Assembly: GCF_002205795.1 (NCBI RefSeq)
Contig: NZ_NIUY01000001.1
Location: 868,001-932,000 of the forward strand
Reading direction: 5' to 3'
Source of the DNA: Chryseobacterium sp. VAUSW3
GTDB lineage: Bacteria > Bacteroidota > Bacteroidia > Flavobacteriales > Weeksellaceae
Length of the DNA: 64,000 bases
The translations under genes were made by a program, and so were the position numbers. How positions within the stretch are numbered: the first letter of the stretch is position 1; every line of letters begins with the position of its first letter. Shown one piece after another: positions 25,344-34,224 of this stretch. The notes beneath the pieces are model-generated. The model worked only from the letters and a program-made list of their open reading frames with translations. It did no database searches and was not told the origin of the DNA.

Positions 25344-27458
25344 ATGAAGACCAATTCAATTATTATGCTTACAGGAGCGTTGTTTTTTGCCTCCTGTACT
25401 ACTCAAAAAATGAATAATTCCCTCAATTATCCGGAGACTAAAAAAGTGGAACACACTGATGAGTATTTCGGAACTAAAGTAGAAGATCCTTACCGCTGGT
25501 TAGAGGATGACATGGCTGAAGATACCAAAGACTGGGTTCAGCGTGAAGTAGCATTTACCAATAATTACCTTGCAAATATTCCTTTCCGTGAAGAACTGAG
25601 ATCACAGCTGAAAGACATCTGGAATTATGAAAAAATTGGTGCTCCTTTTAAAGAAGGCGATTTTACCTATTTCTATAAAAATGATGGTCTGCAGGCACAA
25701 TCTGTTCTTTACAGAACCGATAAAAACGGTAAAACTGAAATTTTTCTCGATCCGAATAAATTTTCTGAAAAAGGTACCACTTCGCTTGCCGGAGTTTCAT
25801 TCAATAAAAATGGAAATCTTGTAGCCTACAGAATTTCCGAAGGAGGAAGCGACTGGAATAAAATCATCATTATGAATGCTTTAACTAAAGAAATCATTGA
25901 TGAAACGATTGTGGATGTTAAGTTTTCCGGAACTTCCTGGTTGGGTGATGAAGGATTTTATTATTCCAGCTACGACAAACCGAAAGGCAGCGAACTTTCT
26001 GCGAAAACAGATACCCACAAAGTATATTTCCATAAACTTGGAACAAAGCAGTCTGCCGACAGGTTAATCATTGGAGGCGAAAATTTCAAACGCAGATATA
26101 TGGGGATTGGTGTTTCTGATGATGAAAGATTTGAGATTCTGAGCGCTTCGGAAGCGACAAACGGAAACGAACTTTATATTAAAGACCTCAAAAATAAAAC
26201 AGATTTCATTCCGGTACAGAATGGATATGATTTCAATACGGACTTTATTGATTCCAAAGGTGATTATATTTATGCATTAACCGATAAAAACGCCCCGAAC
26301 ATGCGTTTGGTGAAATTTAACATCAACAATCCGAATGTTTGGACTGATGTGATTCCTGAAACTGAAAACGTGTTGAGCGTGTCAACAGGGGGCGGATATA
26401 TTTTTGCTAGATATATGAAAGACGCAGTAACCAGCATGAAACAGTTCGATTACGACGGAAAACTCATCAGAACCATCGACCTTCCGGGAATCGGTACTGC
26501 ATCAGGCTTTGGCGGAAAGGAAAAAGAAAAAGACCTGTATTTTTCATTCACCAACTATATCACGCCGGGCACGATTTATAAATTCAATACCGAAAAAGGT
26601 ACATCTGAAGTGTATCAAAAGCCAAATGTAAAATTCAATCCTGAAAATTATGTATCGGAGCAGGTATTTTACACTTCGAAAGATGGCACCAAAATTCCGA
26701 TGATGATCAACTATAAAAAAGGAACAAAACTCGACGGTAAAAACCCAACAATTTTGTATTCTTATGGAGGATTCAACATCAGTCTGCAGCCGGCATTTTC
26801 TGTAGTAAACGCAATTTGGATGGAGAATGGTGGAATTTACGCCGTTCCAAACATTCGTGGTGGAGGCGAATACGGTAAAAAATGGCACGATGCAGGAACC
26901 AAGATGCAGAAGACAAACGTGTTTGAAGATTTTATTGCAGCAGGAGAATATCTTCAGCAGAAAGGATATACTTCCAAAGAATACATGGCGCTTTCAGGCC
27001 GTTCAAATGGTGGACTTTTAGTGGGAGCTACGATGACGATGCGTCCGGATCTTGCTAAAGTGGCTTTCCCTGGCGTGGGCGTTTTAGATATGCTGCGCTA
27101 CAATAAATTCACTGCAGGAGCAGGCTGGAGTTACGACTACGGAACCGCGGAAGACAGCAAAGAAATGTTCGAATATTTGAAATCTTATTCACCAGTACAT
27201 CAGGTTAGAAAAGGAGTTTGTTATCCTTCAACCATGATTATTACCAGCGATCACGACGACCGCGTTGTTCCGGCGCACTCTTTTAAATTTGGTGCTGAGC
27301 TTCAGGAAAAACAGTCTTGTGATAATCCGGTTTTGGTAAGAATTGAAGTGAATGCGGGCCACGGAGCAGGCAGAAGTACAGATCAGGTTATCGGTGAAAA
27401 TGCTGATTTACTTAGTTTTGCATTGTATGAAATGGGGATTAAAGCATTAAAAAAATAA
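25344..27458 (+). CDS. Prolyl oligopeptidase (S9A), lipoprotein
   Basis: The 704-residue serine peptidase cuts after proline in short peptides. A lipoprotein signal ends at Cys18 (FASC), so it is anchored in the cell envelope. A seven-bladed propeller (about 90-430) precedes the alpha/beta-hydrolase domain. The catalytic Ser554 lies in GRSNGG, Asp638 in DHDDRVVP (with substrate-binding Arg640) and His673 in AGHGAG. The N-terminal segment EDPYRWLED (about 48-56) is the S9A signature. Single gene between its own promoter box and a strong terminator. Confidence 0.96.
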   Translation: MKTNSIIMLTGALFFASCTTQKMNNSLNYPETKKVEHTDEYFGTKVEDPYRWLEDDMAEDTKDWVQREVAFTNNYLANIPFREELRSQLKDIWNYEKIGAPFKEGDFTYFYKNDGLQAQSVLYRTDKNGKTEIFLDPNKFSEKGTTSLAGVSFNKNGNLVAYRISEGGSDWNKIIIMNALTKEIIDETIVDVKFSGTSWLGDEGFYYSSYDKPKGSELSAKTDTHKVYFHKLGTKQSADRLIIGGENFKRRYMGIGVSDDERFEILSASEATNGNELYIKDLKNKTDFIPVQNGYDFNTDFIDSKGDYIYALTDKNAPNMRLVKFNINNPNVWTDVIPETENVLSVSTGGGYIFARYMKDAVTSMKQFDYDGKLIRTIDLPGIGTASGFGGKEKEKDLYFSFTNYITPGTIYKFNTEKGTSEVYQKPNVKFNPENYVSEQVFYTSKDGTKIPMMINYKKGTKLDGKNPTILYSYGGFNISLQPAFSVVNAIWMENGGIYAVPNIRGGGEYGKKWHDAGTKMQKTNVFEDFIAAGEYLQQKGYTSKEYMALSGRSNGGLLVGATMTMRPDLAKVAFPGVGVLDMLRYNKFTAGAGWSYDYGTAEDSKEMFEYLKSYSPVHQVRKGVCYPSTMIITSDHDDRVVPAHSFKFGAELQEKQSCDNPVLVRIEVNAGHGAGRSTDQVIGENADLLSFALYEMGIKALKK

Positions 27459-27480
27459 AACTTAAAAAAATGATCACTCT

Positions 27481-27511
27481 AAACTTCCTGAAATTTTCAG
27501 GAAGTTTTTTT
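27481..27511 (+). terminator. Terminator after the prolyl oligopeptidase gene
   Basis: Thirteen-base inverse arms (AAACTTCCTGAAA and its inverse) around a minimal loop are followed by T residues. Confidence 0.85.
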
Positions 27512-27549
27512 AGCTATCGAAGCAAAAAATAAATCATTATTTTTACGCA

Positions 27550-28269
27550 ATGAAACAGAATGAAATCTCTGAATTTTATGATGAATACGTTCAGCGGCAA
27601 ATAAAAACCGGTGCCAATGAAAGGCTTATTTCTCTTTATAAAAGATTGCTGAACGGTGGGTTGAATACCGATTCTAAAGTCCTGGAACTGGGTTGTGGCG
27701 TTGGAATTTTCACTAAACTTCTCGCAAAAAAAGTGAAGAACGGAATCATCGAAGCCGTGGATTTAAGTGCAAAAAGTATCGCCGTCGCAGGGAACGAACT
27801 GAAATATAGGAAGAATATTCAATTTGATGTTGCCGATGTGGTAAAATACCAGCCCAAAAATTCAGATTTCGATATGATTACGTTGATGGATGTCATTGAA
27901 CATATTCCTTTGGAGCATCACGCAGAACTTTTCCGAAATTTGGCAGAAATTGCCACGGAAAAAACAATTATTCTTATCAATATTCCGAATCCGCAATATA
28001 TTGGTTATGCGAGAATTAACCATCCCGAAAGCCTGCAGGTAATTGACCAGGAAGTAGAACTTTTTACCCTGATGCAGCATCTGGAGAAAAACGGTTTGGA
28101 ACTTGTATATTTCGAAAAGTACGGGATTTGGGAACAGGACGACTATCATTTTATGGTTATCAGAAAGAAGAGGAATTTCGAGCTGAAACATCTTGCTGAC
28201 CAGAGAAACTTTTCCGAAAAAGTATTCCATAAAATTACCACCAAAATAGATGCAGCTAAATACAGATAA
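27550..28269 (+). CDS. Class I SAM-dependent methyltransferase
   Basis: The 239-residue protein has motif I LELGCGVG (residues 45-52), an acidic end of strand 2 (EAVDLS) and the DMITLMDVIEHIP segment typical of UbiG-like and sugar O-methyltransferases. Substrate unknown. It stands alone between a terminator and mutL, and the region before it (27537-27549) has a near-match minus-7 box ending in A instead of G. No signal peptide, so cytoplasmic. Confidence 0.85.
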   Translation: MKQNEISEFYDEYVQRQIKTGANERLISLYKRLLNGGLNTDSKVLELGCGVGIFTKLLAKKVKNGIIEAVDLSAKSIAVAGNELKYRKNIQFDVADVVKYQPKNSDFDMITLMDVIEHIPLEHHAELFRNLAEIATEKTIILINIPNPQYIGYARINHPESLQVIDQEVELFTLMQHLEKNGLELVYFEKYGIWEQDDYHFMVIRKKRNFELKHLADQRNFSEKVFHKITTKIDAAKYR

Positions 28270-28320
28270 CTGCAGAAAAACTAATCATTATTAAATTTCC
28301 AAAACCCCGAATCTAATTGT

Positions 28321-28328
28321 TATTTTTG
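28321..28328 (+). promoter_or_regulatory. Minus-7 promoter box of mutL
   Basis: TATTTTTG matches TAnnTTTG. It overlaps an upstream in-frame TTG (28317), which rules that out as start and supports the ATG at 28344, 15 bases after the box. Confidence 0.65.
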
Positions 28329-28343
28329 TGGGAGAATAAAAAA

Positions 28344-30104
28344 ATGTCAGATATTATAAAACTTTTGCCGGATCATGTCGCCAACCAAATCGCAGCGGGA
28401 GAAGTGGTGCAGCGCCCTGCGTCTATCGTAAAAGAACTTATGGAAAACGCCATTGATGCAGGCGCTACAAAAGTTGAACTCATTGTTCGTGATGCGGGGA
28501 AAAATTTAATTCAGGTTGTAGATAATGGCAGCGGAATGAGCGAAACCGATGCCCGACTTGCATTTGAAAGACACGCGACTTCAAAAATAAGTACCACCGA
28601 AGATATTTTCAGGATTTCAACCAAAGGATTCCGTGGAGAGGCGCTGGCTTCTATCGCTGCGGTGGCTCAGGTGGAACTGAAAACCAAAACCCAAGACGCC
28701 AAAACCGGAACCAATATTTACATCGAAGGAGGCGGATTTCAGTTTCAGGAACCGATACAGACTGCAGAAGGATCTAACTTTTCAGTAAAAAATCTCTTCT
28801 ACAACGTTCCGGCGAGACGCAAATTCCTTAAAAACAACAATGTAGAATTCCGTCATATTATTGATGAATTTCAAAGGGTTGCATTGGCGCATGAAAATCT
28901 GGATTTCGAGCTTTTTCATAACGATGATATTGTTTTCCGCCTTCGTAAATCGAGTCTGCTGCAGAGAATTGTAGAGATTTTCGGCCGTAAGCTTCATTCT
29001 ATTTTAATTCCGATTAAAGAAGATTTAGGCTGGGTAAAACTCCACGGATTTGTTGCAAAACCCGAAGGCGCGAAGAAAGTTCGTGGCGAACAGTTTTTCT
29101 TTGTCAACGGAAGGTTTTTCCGCAGTGCTTATTTCAACAAAGCCGTACAGGAAGCATTTGAAGGTCTGCTTTTGCCCGGATATATTCCTACATTTTTCCT
29201 TTTTCTGGAGCTTGATCCGGAGAAAGTTGACGTTAATATTCATCCTCAAAAAACCGAGGTGAAATTTGAAGACGAGAATTTAATTTTCGCCTTGGTCCGT
29301 TCCACGATTAAAAAATCTTTGGGAATTTATAATGTGGCTCCAAGCCTTGATTTCGACAGGGATGCAAGCATCGATGCATTTGTTCACCAAACCAGTAAAA
29401 GCAGCAGTTTCCGCGCACCTGAAATTACCGTAGACCGCGACTATAATCCGTTTTTGGAAGAACGAGCTTCTGCCGGAGACCGAACCGCCCTTACGGAAAT
29501 GTATCAGCAGAATATTCCCGCAGAACCTTCTAAAATAAATCTTTTTGAGGATGAAGATTTCGATGAGGATTTAATGAGGCTTCCGAACGGCTACTGGCTT
29601 TTCAATAAAGGCGGCAAAACGCTGATGCTCGATCTTGGACGCATGCAGCGTCTGGTGATAAGCGAAAGAAATGCAAAGAAAAAAATCAGCAATGAAAAAC
29701 ATACCTTGCTTTTTTCTCTGGAATATCACATGAATGAAACCGAGAAAAACAAATTCCGTTCAATAAAGAAATTTTTACCTGAACTTGGTTTCGAAATGGT
29801 AATTGCGAACGATAATGTGTTGAGAATAGACGCTGTTCCGGAAGGTTTGAAAGAAACCCAGGTCATGAAATTCATGGAGAATCTTTTCGACATTCTGGAG
29901 TACAAAACCGAAGAGGAATTCCTTAATTTCTACCAAAACCAGTGGAATAAAATACAAAGCAAATCCCGTTTTGATTTTCTTTATAAAATTGATGCCGAGC
30001 AAGTAATACGCGATTTTACCGCGCTGGGTTTCCCGGAGTATTTACCCGGCGGGAAGAGATGTTTTATAGAAATCCCACTGGATGAATTAAAAAATAAATT
30101 TTAA
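28344..30104 (+). CDS. mutL: MutL, DNA mismatch repair protein
   Basis: The 586-residue protein couples mismatch recognition by MutS to strand removal. The GHKL ATPase shows ENAIDAGA (34-41), DNGSGM (about 60-65) and GFRGEAL (about 94-100), with a complete transducer domain up to about 330. The C-terminal dimerisation domain (about 400-586) is present. However, the endonuclease motif DQHA(X)2E(X)4E expected at this point is replaced by DLGRMQRLV (residues 430-438), and the terminal Cys/His metal motif reads LPGGKRC. It is therefore probably not a nicking MutL. The ATG at 28344 is chosen because a promoter box covers the longer start. First gene of a run with the rhomboid and nuclease-family genes. 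Confidence 0.96.
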   Translation: MSDIIKLLPDHVANQIAAGEVVQRPASIVKELMENAIDAGATKVELIVRDAGKNLIQVVDNGSGMSETDARLAFERHATSKISTTEDIFRISTKGFRGEALASIAAVAQVELKTKTQDAKTGTNIYIEGGGFQFQEPIQTAEGSNFSVKNLFYNVPARRKFLKNNNVEFRHIIDEFQRVALAHENLDFELFHNDDIVFRLRKSSLLQRIVEIFGRKLHSILIPIKEDLGWVKLHGFVAKPEGAKKVRGEQFFFVNGRFFRSAYFNKAVQEAFEGLLLPGYIPTFFLFLELDPEKVDVNIHPQKTEVKFEDENLIFALVRSTIKKSLGIYNVAPSLDFDRDASIDAFVHQTSKSSSFRAPEITVDRDYNPFLEERASAGDRTALTEMYQQNIPAEPSKINLFEDEDFDEDLMRLPNGYWLFNKGGKTLMLDLGRMQRLVISERNAKKKISNEKHTLLFSLEYHMNETEKNKFRSIKKFLPELGFEMVIANDNVLRIDAVPEGLKETQVMKFMENLFDILEYKTEEEFLNFYQNQWNKIQSKSRFDFLYKIDAEQVIRDFTALGFPEYLPGGKRCFIEIPLDELKNKF

Positions 30105-30109
30105 AACAG

Positions 30110-30841
30110 ATGTTTAATAATATACCACCCATTACCCGCAATATTATCATCATAAATATCGTCGTATTTATCCTGACTTACGTTTTGCAGACTGACTTAA
30201 TGTACAGATATTTAGCGGCATTTTATCCTTTCTCCCCGTTTTTCCATTCGTGGCAAATCATTACGCACATGTTCATGCATGGGAGTTTTCTGCATATTCT
30301 CTTTAATCTCATGACGCTTTACAGTTTTGGGCCTGTTCTGGAGCAGGTGCTGGGAGACAAAAAATATGTAATCCTTTATTTTGTAAGTGGTTTGGGCGCT
30401 TTTTTTCTTTTTAATCTTTGGAATTTTGTAGAAGTTGAGTTGATAAAGTCCAGCCTGCAGAATTTGGGATTTGATTTAGCCGGTTACATGAATGGTGAAA
30501 ATGTTTCCTTTAAAGGAAATTCTGAGGCTGTTCTGGAGCAGCAGGGACTTGTGAACAAATTACAGTCGATAATTTCGGTGCCGATGGTGGGTGCGTCAGG
30601 CGCAATATTTGGTGTCATTGCCGCTTTTGCAACGTTATATCCAGATGCCAAAATCATGTTGATGTTTATCCCGGTTCCGGTGAAGGTAAAATATCTGATG
30701 CCAGTGGTGATCATCGTTTCCATTTATTTAGGAGTCACCGGAAATGCAGGCGGAATTGCACATCTTGCCCACGTTGGTGGAGCTTTAGTTGGTTTTATAC
30801 TAGCCAAAATCTGGAAAAAACACCTTTACCGTTTTAATTAA
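30110..30841 (+). CDS. Rhomboid-family intramembrane serine protease
   Basis: The 243-residue protein has six or so membrane segments with the catalytic dyad visible: Ser163 in GASGAIFG and His221 in HLAHVGG. A conserved HxxxHxxxN-type segment lies at about 57-66 (HMFMHGSFLHILFN). Rhomboids cut membrane proteins inside the bilayer; the substrate here is unknown. An insertion of about 40 residues between segments 3 and 4 (about 105-150) is less usual. It starts 5 bases after mutL and 11 bases before the next gene, so it is operon-like. Confidence 0.94.
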   Translation: MFNNIPPITRNIIIINIVVFILTYVLQTDLMYRYLAAFYPFSPFFHSWQIITHMFMHGSFLHILFNLMTLYSFGPVLEQVLGDKKYVILYFVSGLGAFFLFNLWNFVEVELIKSSLQNLGFDLAGYMNGENVSFKGNSEAVLEQQGLVNKLQSIISVPMVGASGAIFGVIAAFATLYPDAKIMLMFIPVPVKVKYLMPVVIIVSIYLGVTGNAGGIAHLAHVGGALVGFILAKIWKKHLYRFN

Positions 30842-30852
30842 GCTGAGTTTTT

Positions 30853-31833
30853 GTGAAAATATTCCGTTTTTTACTCACACTTTTACACCTGTTCATTATT
30901 GTTCTTTTGTTGGGAACATTGTTGAATGATTACATTCCGCCTCGGGTTTTTCCGTGGGTGAATATGCTTTCACTCAGTTTTCCGGTATTAATGATTCTGA
31001 ATGTTTTACTCTGCATATTTTGGCTCGTGCTCTGGAAAAAACGGGTGTTTTTATTTTTACTGCTTAGTTCATTTTTAGTTAACCCAACCAGAAGATGGCT
31101 GAATTACAGCGACACGGCTCATGAAAAAGCCAATTTAAAAATCGTTTCAGTTAATATAAAAGGAGGTACACTTTTCGGCTATCAAAAGGTTTATGATTAC
31201 CTGAAAACTACGGATGCAGATATTATTTTAGCCCAGGAATATGCAAGCGAATTCAAAGTTCCAGGTTATGAGCACAGAACGGATGCTTACGAAATCGTAG
31301 CATTAAATTCAAAAATTAAAATCCTTGAACAGGGTAAAATTGCAACGGTAGGAAACGGAAATTCTTTTTTTGCCGATGTGGAAGTCAACGGGAAAAGAAT
31401 CCGGCTGATTAATGTTTATCTGAGTCCTTTTTCTTTTGAAAAAGGCAAAATGAAACCTTCTGAAGACCTGGATAAAAACAAACTCAAGTTGAGATATGTT
31501 GTAAGAAAGCTGGTTCCTACATTCAAAAATCATCAGGATGAAGTTGCTGATGTTCAGCGTGCGGTTTCAGAATCGCCTTATCCGGTAATTTTGGCGGGAG
31601 ATTTCAATGCTGTTCCAAATTCCTATGAATATTATCAAATCGGTAAAAAACTGAAAGATGTTTTCGTAGAAACGGGTAGTGGCAGCTCAACAAGTTTTCA
31701 CGACTATAAATTCCCGATCCGGATCGATTATGTGTTCTGTTCGCCGGAATTAAAGCCCATCAGTTACAAAGTAGACCGATCCGCGAAAGTTTCAGATCAC
31801 TTTCCTGTAATTACAGAATTTAAAATTGATTAG
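30853..31833 (+). CDS. Endonuclease/exonuclease/phosphatase-family protein, membrane-anchored
   Basis: The 326-residue protein has three hydrophobic segments at the N-terminus (to about residue 75), then an EEP domain with AGDFNAVP, RIDYVF and SDHFPV, the catalytic Asp/Asn/His set. The family includes nucleases and phosphodiesterases such as lipid or nucleotide hydrolases, so the reaction cannot be told from the motif alone. The catalytic domain probably faces the periplasm. GTG at 30853 is the start, following the rhomboid gene by 11 bases. Confidence 0.88.
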   Translation: MKIFRFLLTLLHLFIIVLLLGTLLNDYIPPRVFPWVNMLSLSFPVLMILNVLLCIFWLVLWKKRVFLFLLLSSFLVNPTRRWLNYSDTAHEKANLKIVSVNIKGGTLFGYQKVYDYLKTTDADIILAQEYASEFKVPGYEHRTDAYEIVALNSKIKILEQGKIATVGNGNSFFADVEVNGKRIRLINVYLSPFSFEKGKMKPSEDLDKNKLKLRYVVRKLVPTFKNHQDEVADVQRAVSESPYPVILAGDFNAVPNSYEYYQIGKKLKDVFVETGSGSSTSFHDYKFPIRIDYVFCSPELKPISYKVDRSAKVSDHFPVITEFKID

Positions 31834-31834
31834 A

Positions 31835-32215
31835 ATGAAAAACTATATATTTTTTGTGCTTTTTATAATCCTTTTTTCCTGCGGAAAAGAAGCGGTTCAA
31901 ACGGTTCCTGTGGAAAAAGAAATTGTCACTGTTCCTTATGATACCACAGCCGTAGATTCTTTTTCGGTGGGTGCAACTTCCGTGGATGTGGCCAGGCGGA
32001 TAAAAATTTCGTCGCTAAAATATCAGGATTCTTTGAAAAAAATAGCGCTTAAATTGGAAGAAGAAAAATTGCTGAATAAAGCCAAAGAAGAAAAGGAAAA
32101 AGCCGAAAACAAACTGGCTGAAGAAAAGAAAAAACTGGATGCTGAGAAGGCTAAAAGAGAAAAACAGAATGCTCCAACAGAAAATCAACCTTCTGAAACA
32201 CCAAATCAACCATAA
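31835..32215 (+). CDS. Small lipoprotein with charged coiled-coil tail
   Basis: This 126-residue protein has a lipoprotein signal (Cys16 in LFSCGKE) and, from about residue 68, a strongly charged Lys/Glu helix that looks like a coiled coil (for example KEEKEKAENKLAEEKKKL), ending in a Pro/Asn/Gln-rich tail. It starts one base after the nuclease-family stop, so it is translated in the same operon. An in-frame TTG at 31826 overlaps the previous gene and would only add three residues. Function unknown. Confidence 0.8.
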   Translation: MKNYIFFVLFIILFSCGKEAVQTVPVEKEIVTVPYDTTAVDSFSVGATSVDVARRIKISSLKYQDSLKKIALKLEEEKLLNKAKEEKEKAENKLAEEKKKLDAEKAKREKQNAPTENQPSETPNQP

Positions 32216-32251
32216 TTTTCTTTAAATTTAAACCTTACAAATCACCCAATT

Positions 32252-32593
32252 ATGAAAAAATATTTTTTAACCGCAGCAGTATTCTCATTAATGTTGATGA
32301 GCTGCAAACAATCGGAAACAAAGGTCGAAACCACCGAAAATCCAGACGGCAGCGTTACCACCACAACTATAGAAAAAGAAGAAACCACCGCTTTGGATTC
32401 TGCAACGATCAATGCAACCGTAGATAAAGCGAAAGAAAAGCTTAATGCCGCAGGCGAAAAAATTGATGAGGCTGCCGAACATGCAGGAACACAACTCAAA
32501 AAAGCCGGTGAAGATGTAAAAGACGCAGCTGCGAAAGGCGCTGAAAAAGTAGAAGATGGCGCCGAAAAAGTAAAAGAAGATCTGAAAAAGTAA
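32252..32593 (+). CDS. Small lipoprotein with amphipathic helical repeats
   Basis: This 113-residue protein has a lipoprotein signal with Cys18 (LMSCKQS) and, from about residue 55, amphipathic Ala/Lys/Glu-rich helices in an 11-residue-like pattern (VDKAKEKLNAAGEKIDEA, then AGTQLKKAGEDVKDAA). This type resembles apolipoprotein- or LEA-like stress proteins of the envelope, but no clear family name is supported. It follows the previous small lipoprotein by 36 bases and ends in a strong terminator. Confidence 0.78.
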   Translation: MKKYFLTAAVFSLMLMSCKQSETKVETTENPDGSVTTTTIEKEETTALDSATINATVDKAKEKLNAAGEKIDEAAEHAGTQLKKAGEDVKDAAAKGAEKVEDGAEKVKEDLKK

Positions 32594-32595
32594 AT

Positions 32596-32625
32596 AAAAA
32601 ATCCGCTGAATACAGCGGATTTTTT
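32596..32625. terminator. Bidirectional terminator between the lipoprotein gene and the GH3-family gene
   Basis: Arms AAAAAATCCGCTG and CAGCGGATTTTT (32596-32608, 32613-32625) are flanked by A and T runs; it overlaps the stop codon of the GH3-family gene. Confidence 0.85.
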
Positions 32626-34138
32626 ATTGGTTCATTTGCAGCAAAGGTTCTATATATTCTCTGTCGTTGCTTAACCGCGGAACTTTGTTCTGTCCGCCAA
32701 GTTTTCCGCGGGACGACATCCAGTTATAAAAAAGCTGAGGTTTTGCGATATGCACGATCGGCTTTTTTAAGGTCATATTATTATAGCGTTTGGCTTCGTA
32801 ATCGGAGTTTACAGATTTAAGGTAATTATCGAAAACTTCGGTGAAGCGCTCCAGATCCTCAGGTTCCTGGGTGAATTCGAAAATCCATTCGTGGGCGCCG
32901 CTCTCGCTGTCTTTCATGAATACCGGAGCGCCCGTAAAATCGGTAACTGAGCAATTGGTTATTTCGCAGGCTTTGGCTAATGCAGTTTCTACATTGTCGA
33001 TCATCAGTTCTTCACCAAATGCGTTGATGTAATGTTTTGTTCTTCCTGAAATTTTAATGCGGAATGGCTGCAGCGAGGTAAATTTTACGGTGTCGCCAAT
33101 CAGATAGCGCCACAACCCGCTGTTGGTGGTAATTACAACCGCATAATTTTTACCGATTTCAACTTCCTGCAATGGGATGGCCTGTAAATTATCGGGATTA
33201 AATTTATCCATCGGAATAAATTCATAGAAAATTCCGTAATCAAGCATCAAAAGCATTTCGTCACTGCCTGGCTGATCCTGAATGGCAAAAAAACCTTCGG
33301 AAGCGTTATATATTTCGTAATAATTTATGTCTTTACCGATAATTTTTCTATACTGTTCTCGATAAGGTGTAAAACTGATGCCGCCATGAAAAAACACTTC
33401 AAGATTGGGCCATATTTCAGAAATCGTTTGTTTTCCGGTATCTGCTAAGGTTCGTTGCAGCAAAACCATCATCCAGCTTGGTACGCCGGTCATGCTCCCT
33501 ACATCTTCATTTTTCACTTCAGAAATGATGGCTTTCAATTTACTTTCCCATTCCGACATTAAAGAGACTTTTTTGCTTGGCGTCGTGGTAATTTCCACCC
33601 AGAACGGGAGGTTTTCAATCATAATTGCCGAGAGGTCGCCAAATTTTGTATTGAAATCTTCATACAGTTCTGAACTTCCGCCAAGTCTTAAATTCTTGTT
33701 TGAAAAGAGTGAATTTTCAGGATGATTATTCGCGTAGATGGAAAGTAAATCTTTCCCGGCCTTGAAATGGCAGTCTTCTAAACTTTCTTCAGAGATCGGA
33801 ATAAATTTGCTCTTCGCATTGGTGGTTCCCGAAGATTTTGCAAACTTACGGATATATCCGGGCCAGAAAACATCGGGTTGTCCCTGTCGGGCTCTTTCAA
33901 TATAAGGTTCGAAATCTTCGTAAGTAACGATGGGAACATTTTTGCAGAAATCTTCGTAGCTGGAAATAGAGCTGAAGCCGTGAATCTTCCCATAATCCGT
34001 ATTCTCTGCGTGATAAAGCTGAGAGAATAAGACGCCGTTTTGCGTTTCGATAGGGTGATTGATGAAATTCTGCATCTGATCGATCCTCTGGCGGATAAAC
34101 CAGTTTACAACGGTATTAAAAAGCGCTTTTGTTGCCAT
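32624..34138 (-). CDS. GH3 auxin-responsive promoter family protein (acyl-adenylating type)
   Basis: The 504-residue protein belongs to the GH3 family, the ATP-dependent enzymes that in plants join amino acids to auxin or jasmonate through an acyl-adenylate. The nucleotide-binding motif SSGTTNAKSKFIPI lies near residue 97, and the middle YNASEGFFAIQ and ALAKACEITNCSVTDF segments fit. Bacteroidota homologues are widespread but their acyl and amine substrates are not established. An upstream TTG-like extension of 17 codons is rejected: MATKALFNTVVNWF at 34138 is the family start. The promoter box is only 5 bases away. Confidence 0.88.
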   Translation of the reverse strand: MATKALFNTVVNWFIRQRIDQMQNFINHPIETQNGVLFSQLYHAENTDYGKIHGFSSISSYEDFCKNVPIVTYEDFEPYIERARQGQPDVFWPGYIRKFAKSSGTTNAKSKFIPISEESLEDCHFKAGKDLLSIYANNHPENSLFSNKNLRLGGSSELYEDFNTKFGDLSAIMIENLPFWVEITTTPSKKVSLMSEWESKLKAIISEVKNEDVGSMTGVPSWMMVLLQRTLADTGKQTISEIWPNLEVFFHGGISFTPYREQYRKIIGKDINYYEIYNASEGFFAIQDQPGSDEMLLMLDYGIFYEFIPMDKFNPDNLQAIPLQEVEIGKNYAVVITTNSGLWRYLIGDTVKFTSLQPFRIKISGRTKHYINAFGEELMIDNVETALAKACEITNCSVTDFTGAPVFMKDSESGAHEWIFEFTQEPEDLERFTEVFDNYLKSVNSDYEAKRYNNMTLKKPIVHIAKPQLFYNWMSSRGKLGGQNKVPRLSNDREYIEPLLQMNQ

Positions 34139-34143
34139 TGATA

Positions 34144-34151
34144 CAAATATA
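34144..34151 (-). promoter_or_regulatory. Minus-7 promoter box of the GH3-family gene, very close to the start
   Basis: On the minus strand TATATTTG matches TAnnTTTG and ends 5 bases before the ATG, so the transcript would start at or almost at the start codon. Confidence 0.6.
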
Positions 34152-34173
34152 ATGAAAACCGCTTTTAGAAAAA

Positions 34174-34208
34174 ATAAAAAAAGCCGCAAAGAAAAAAACT
34201 TTGCGGCT
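34174..34208 (-). terminator. Terminator of the DUF4382 lipoprotein gene
   Basis: Ten-base arms AGCCGCAAAG and CTTTGCGGCT (34182-34191, 34199-34208) are followed on the minus strand by seven T. Confidence 0.85.
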
Positions 34209-34224
34209 GATATTTTGTGACTGA

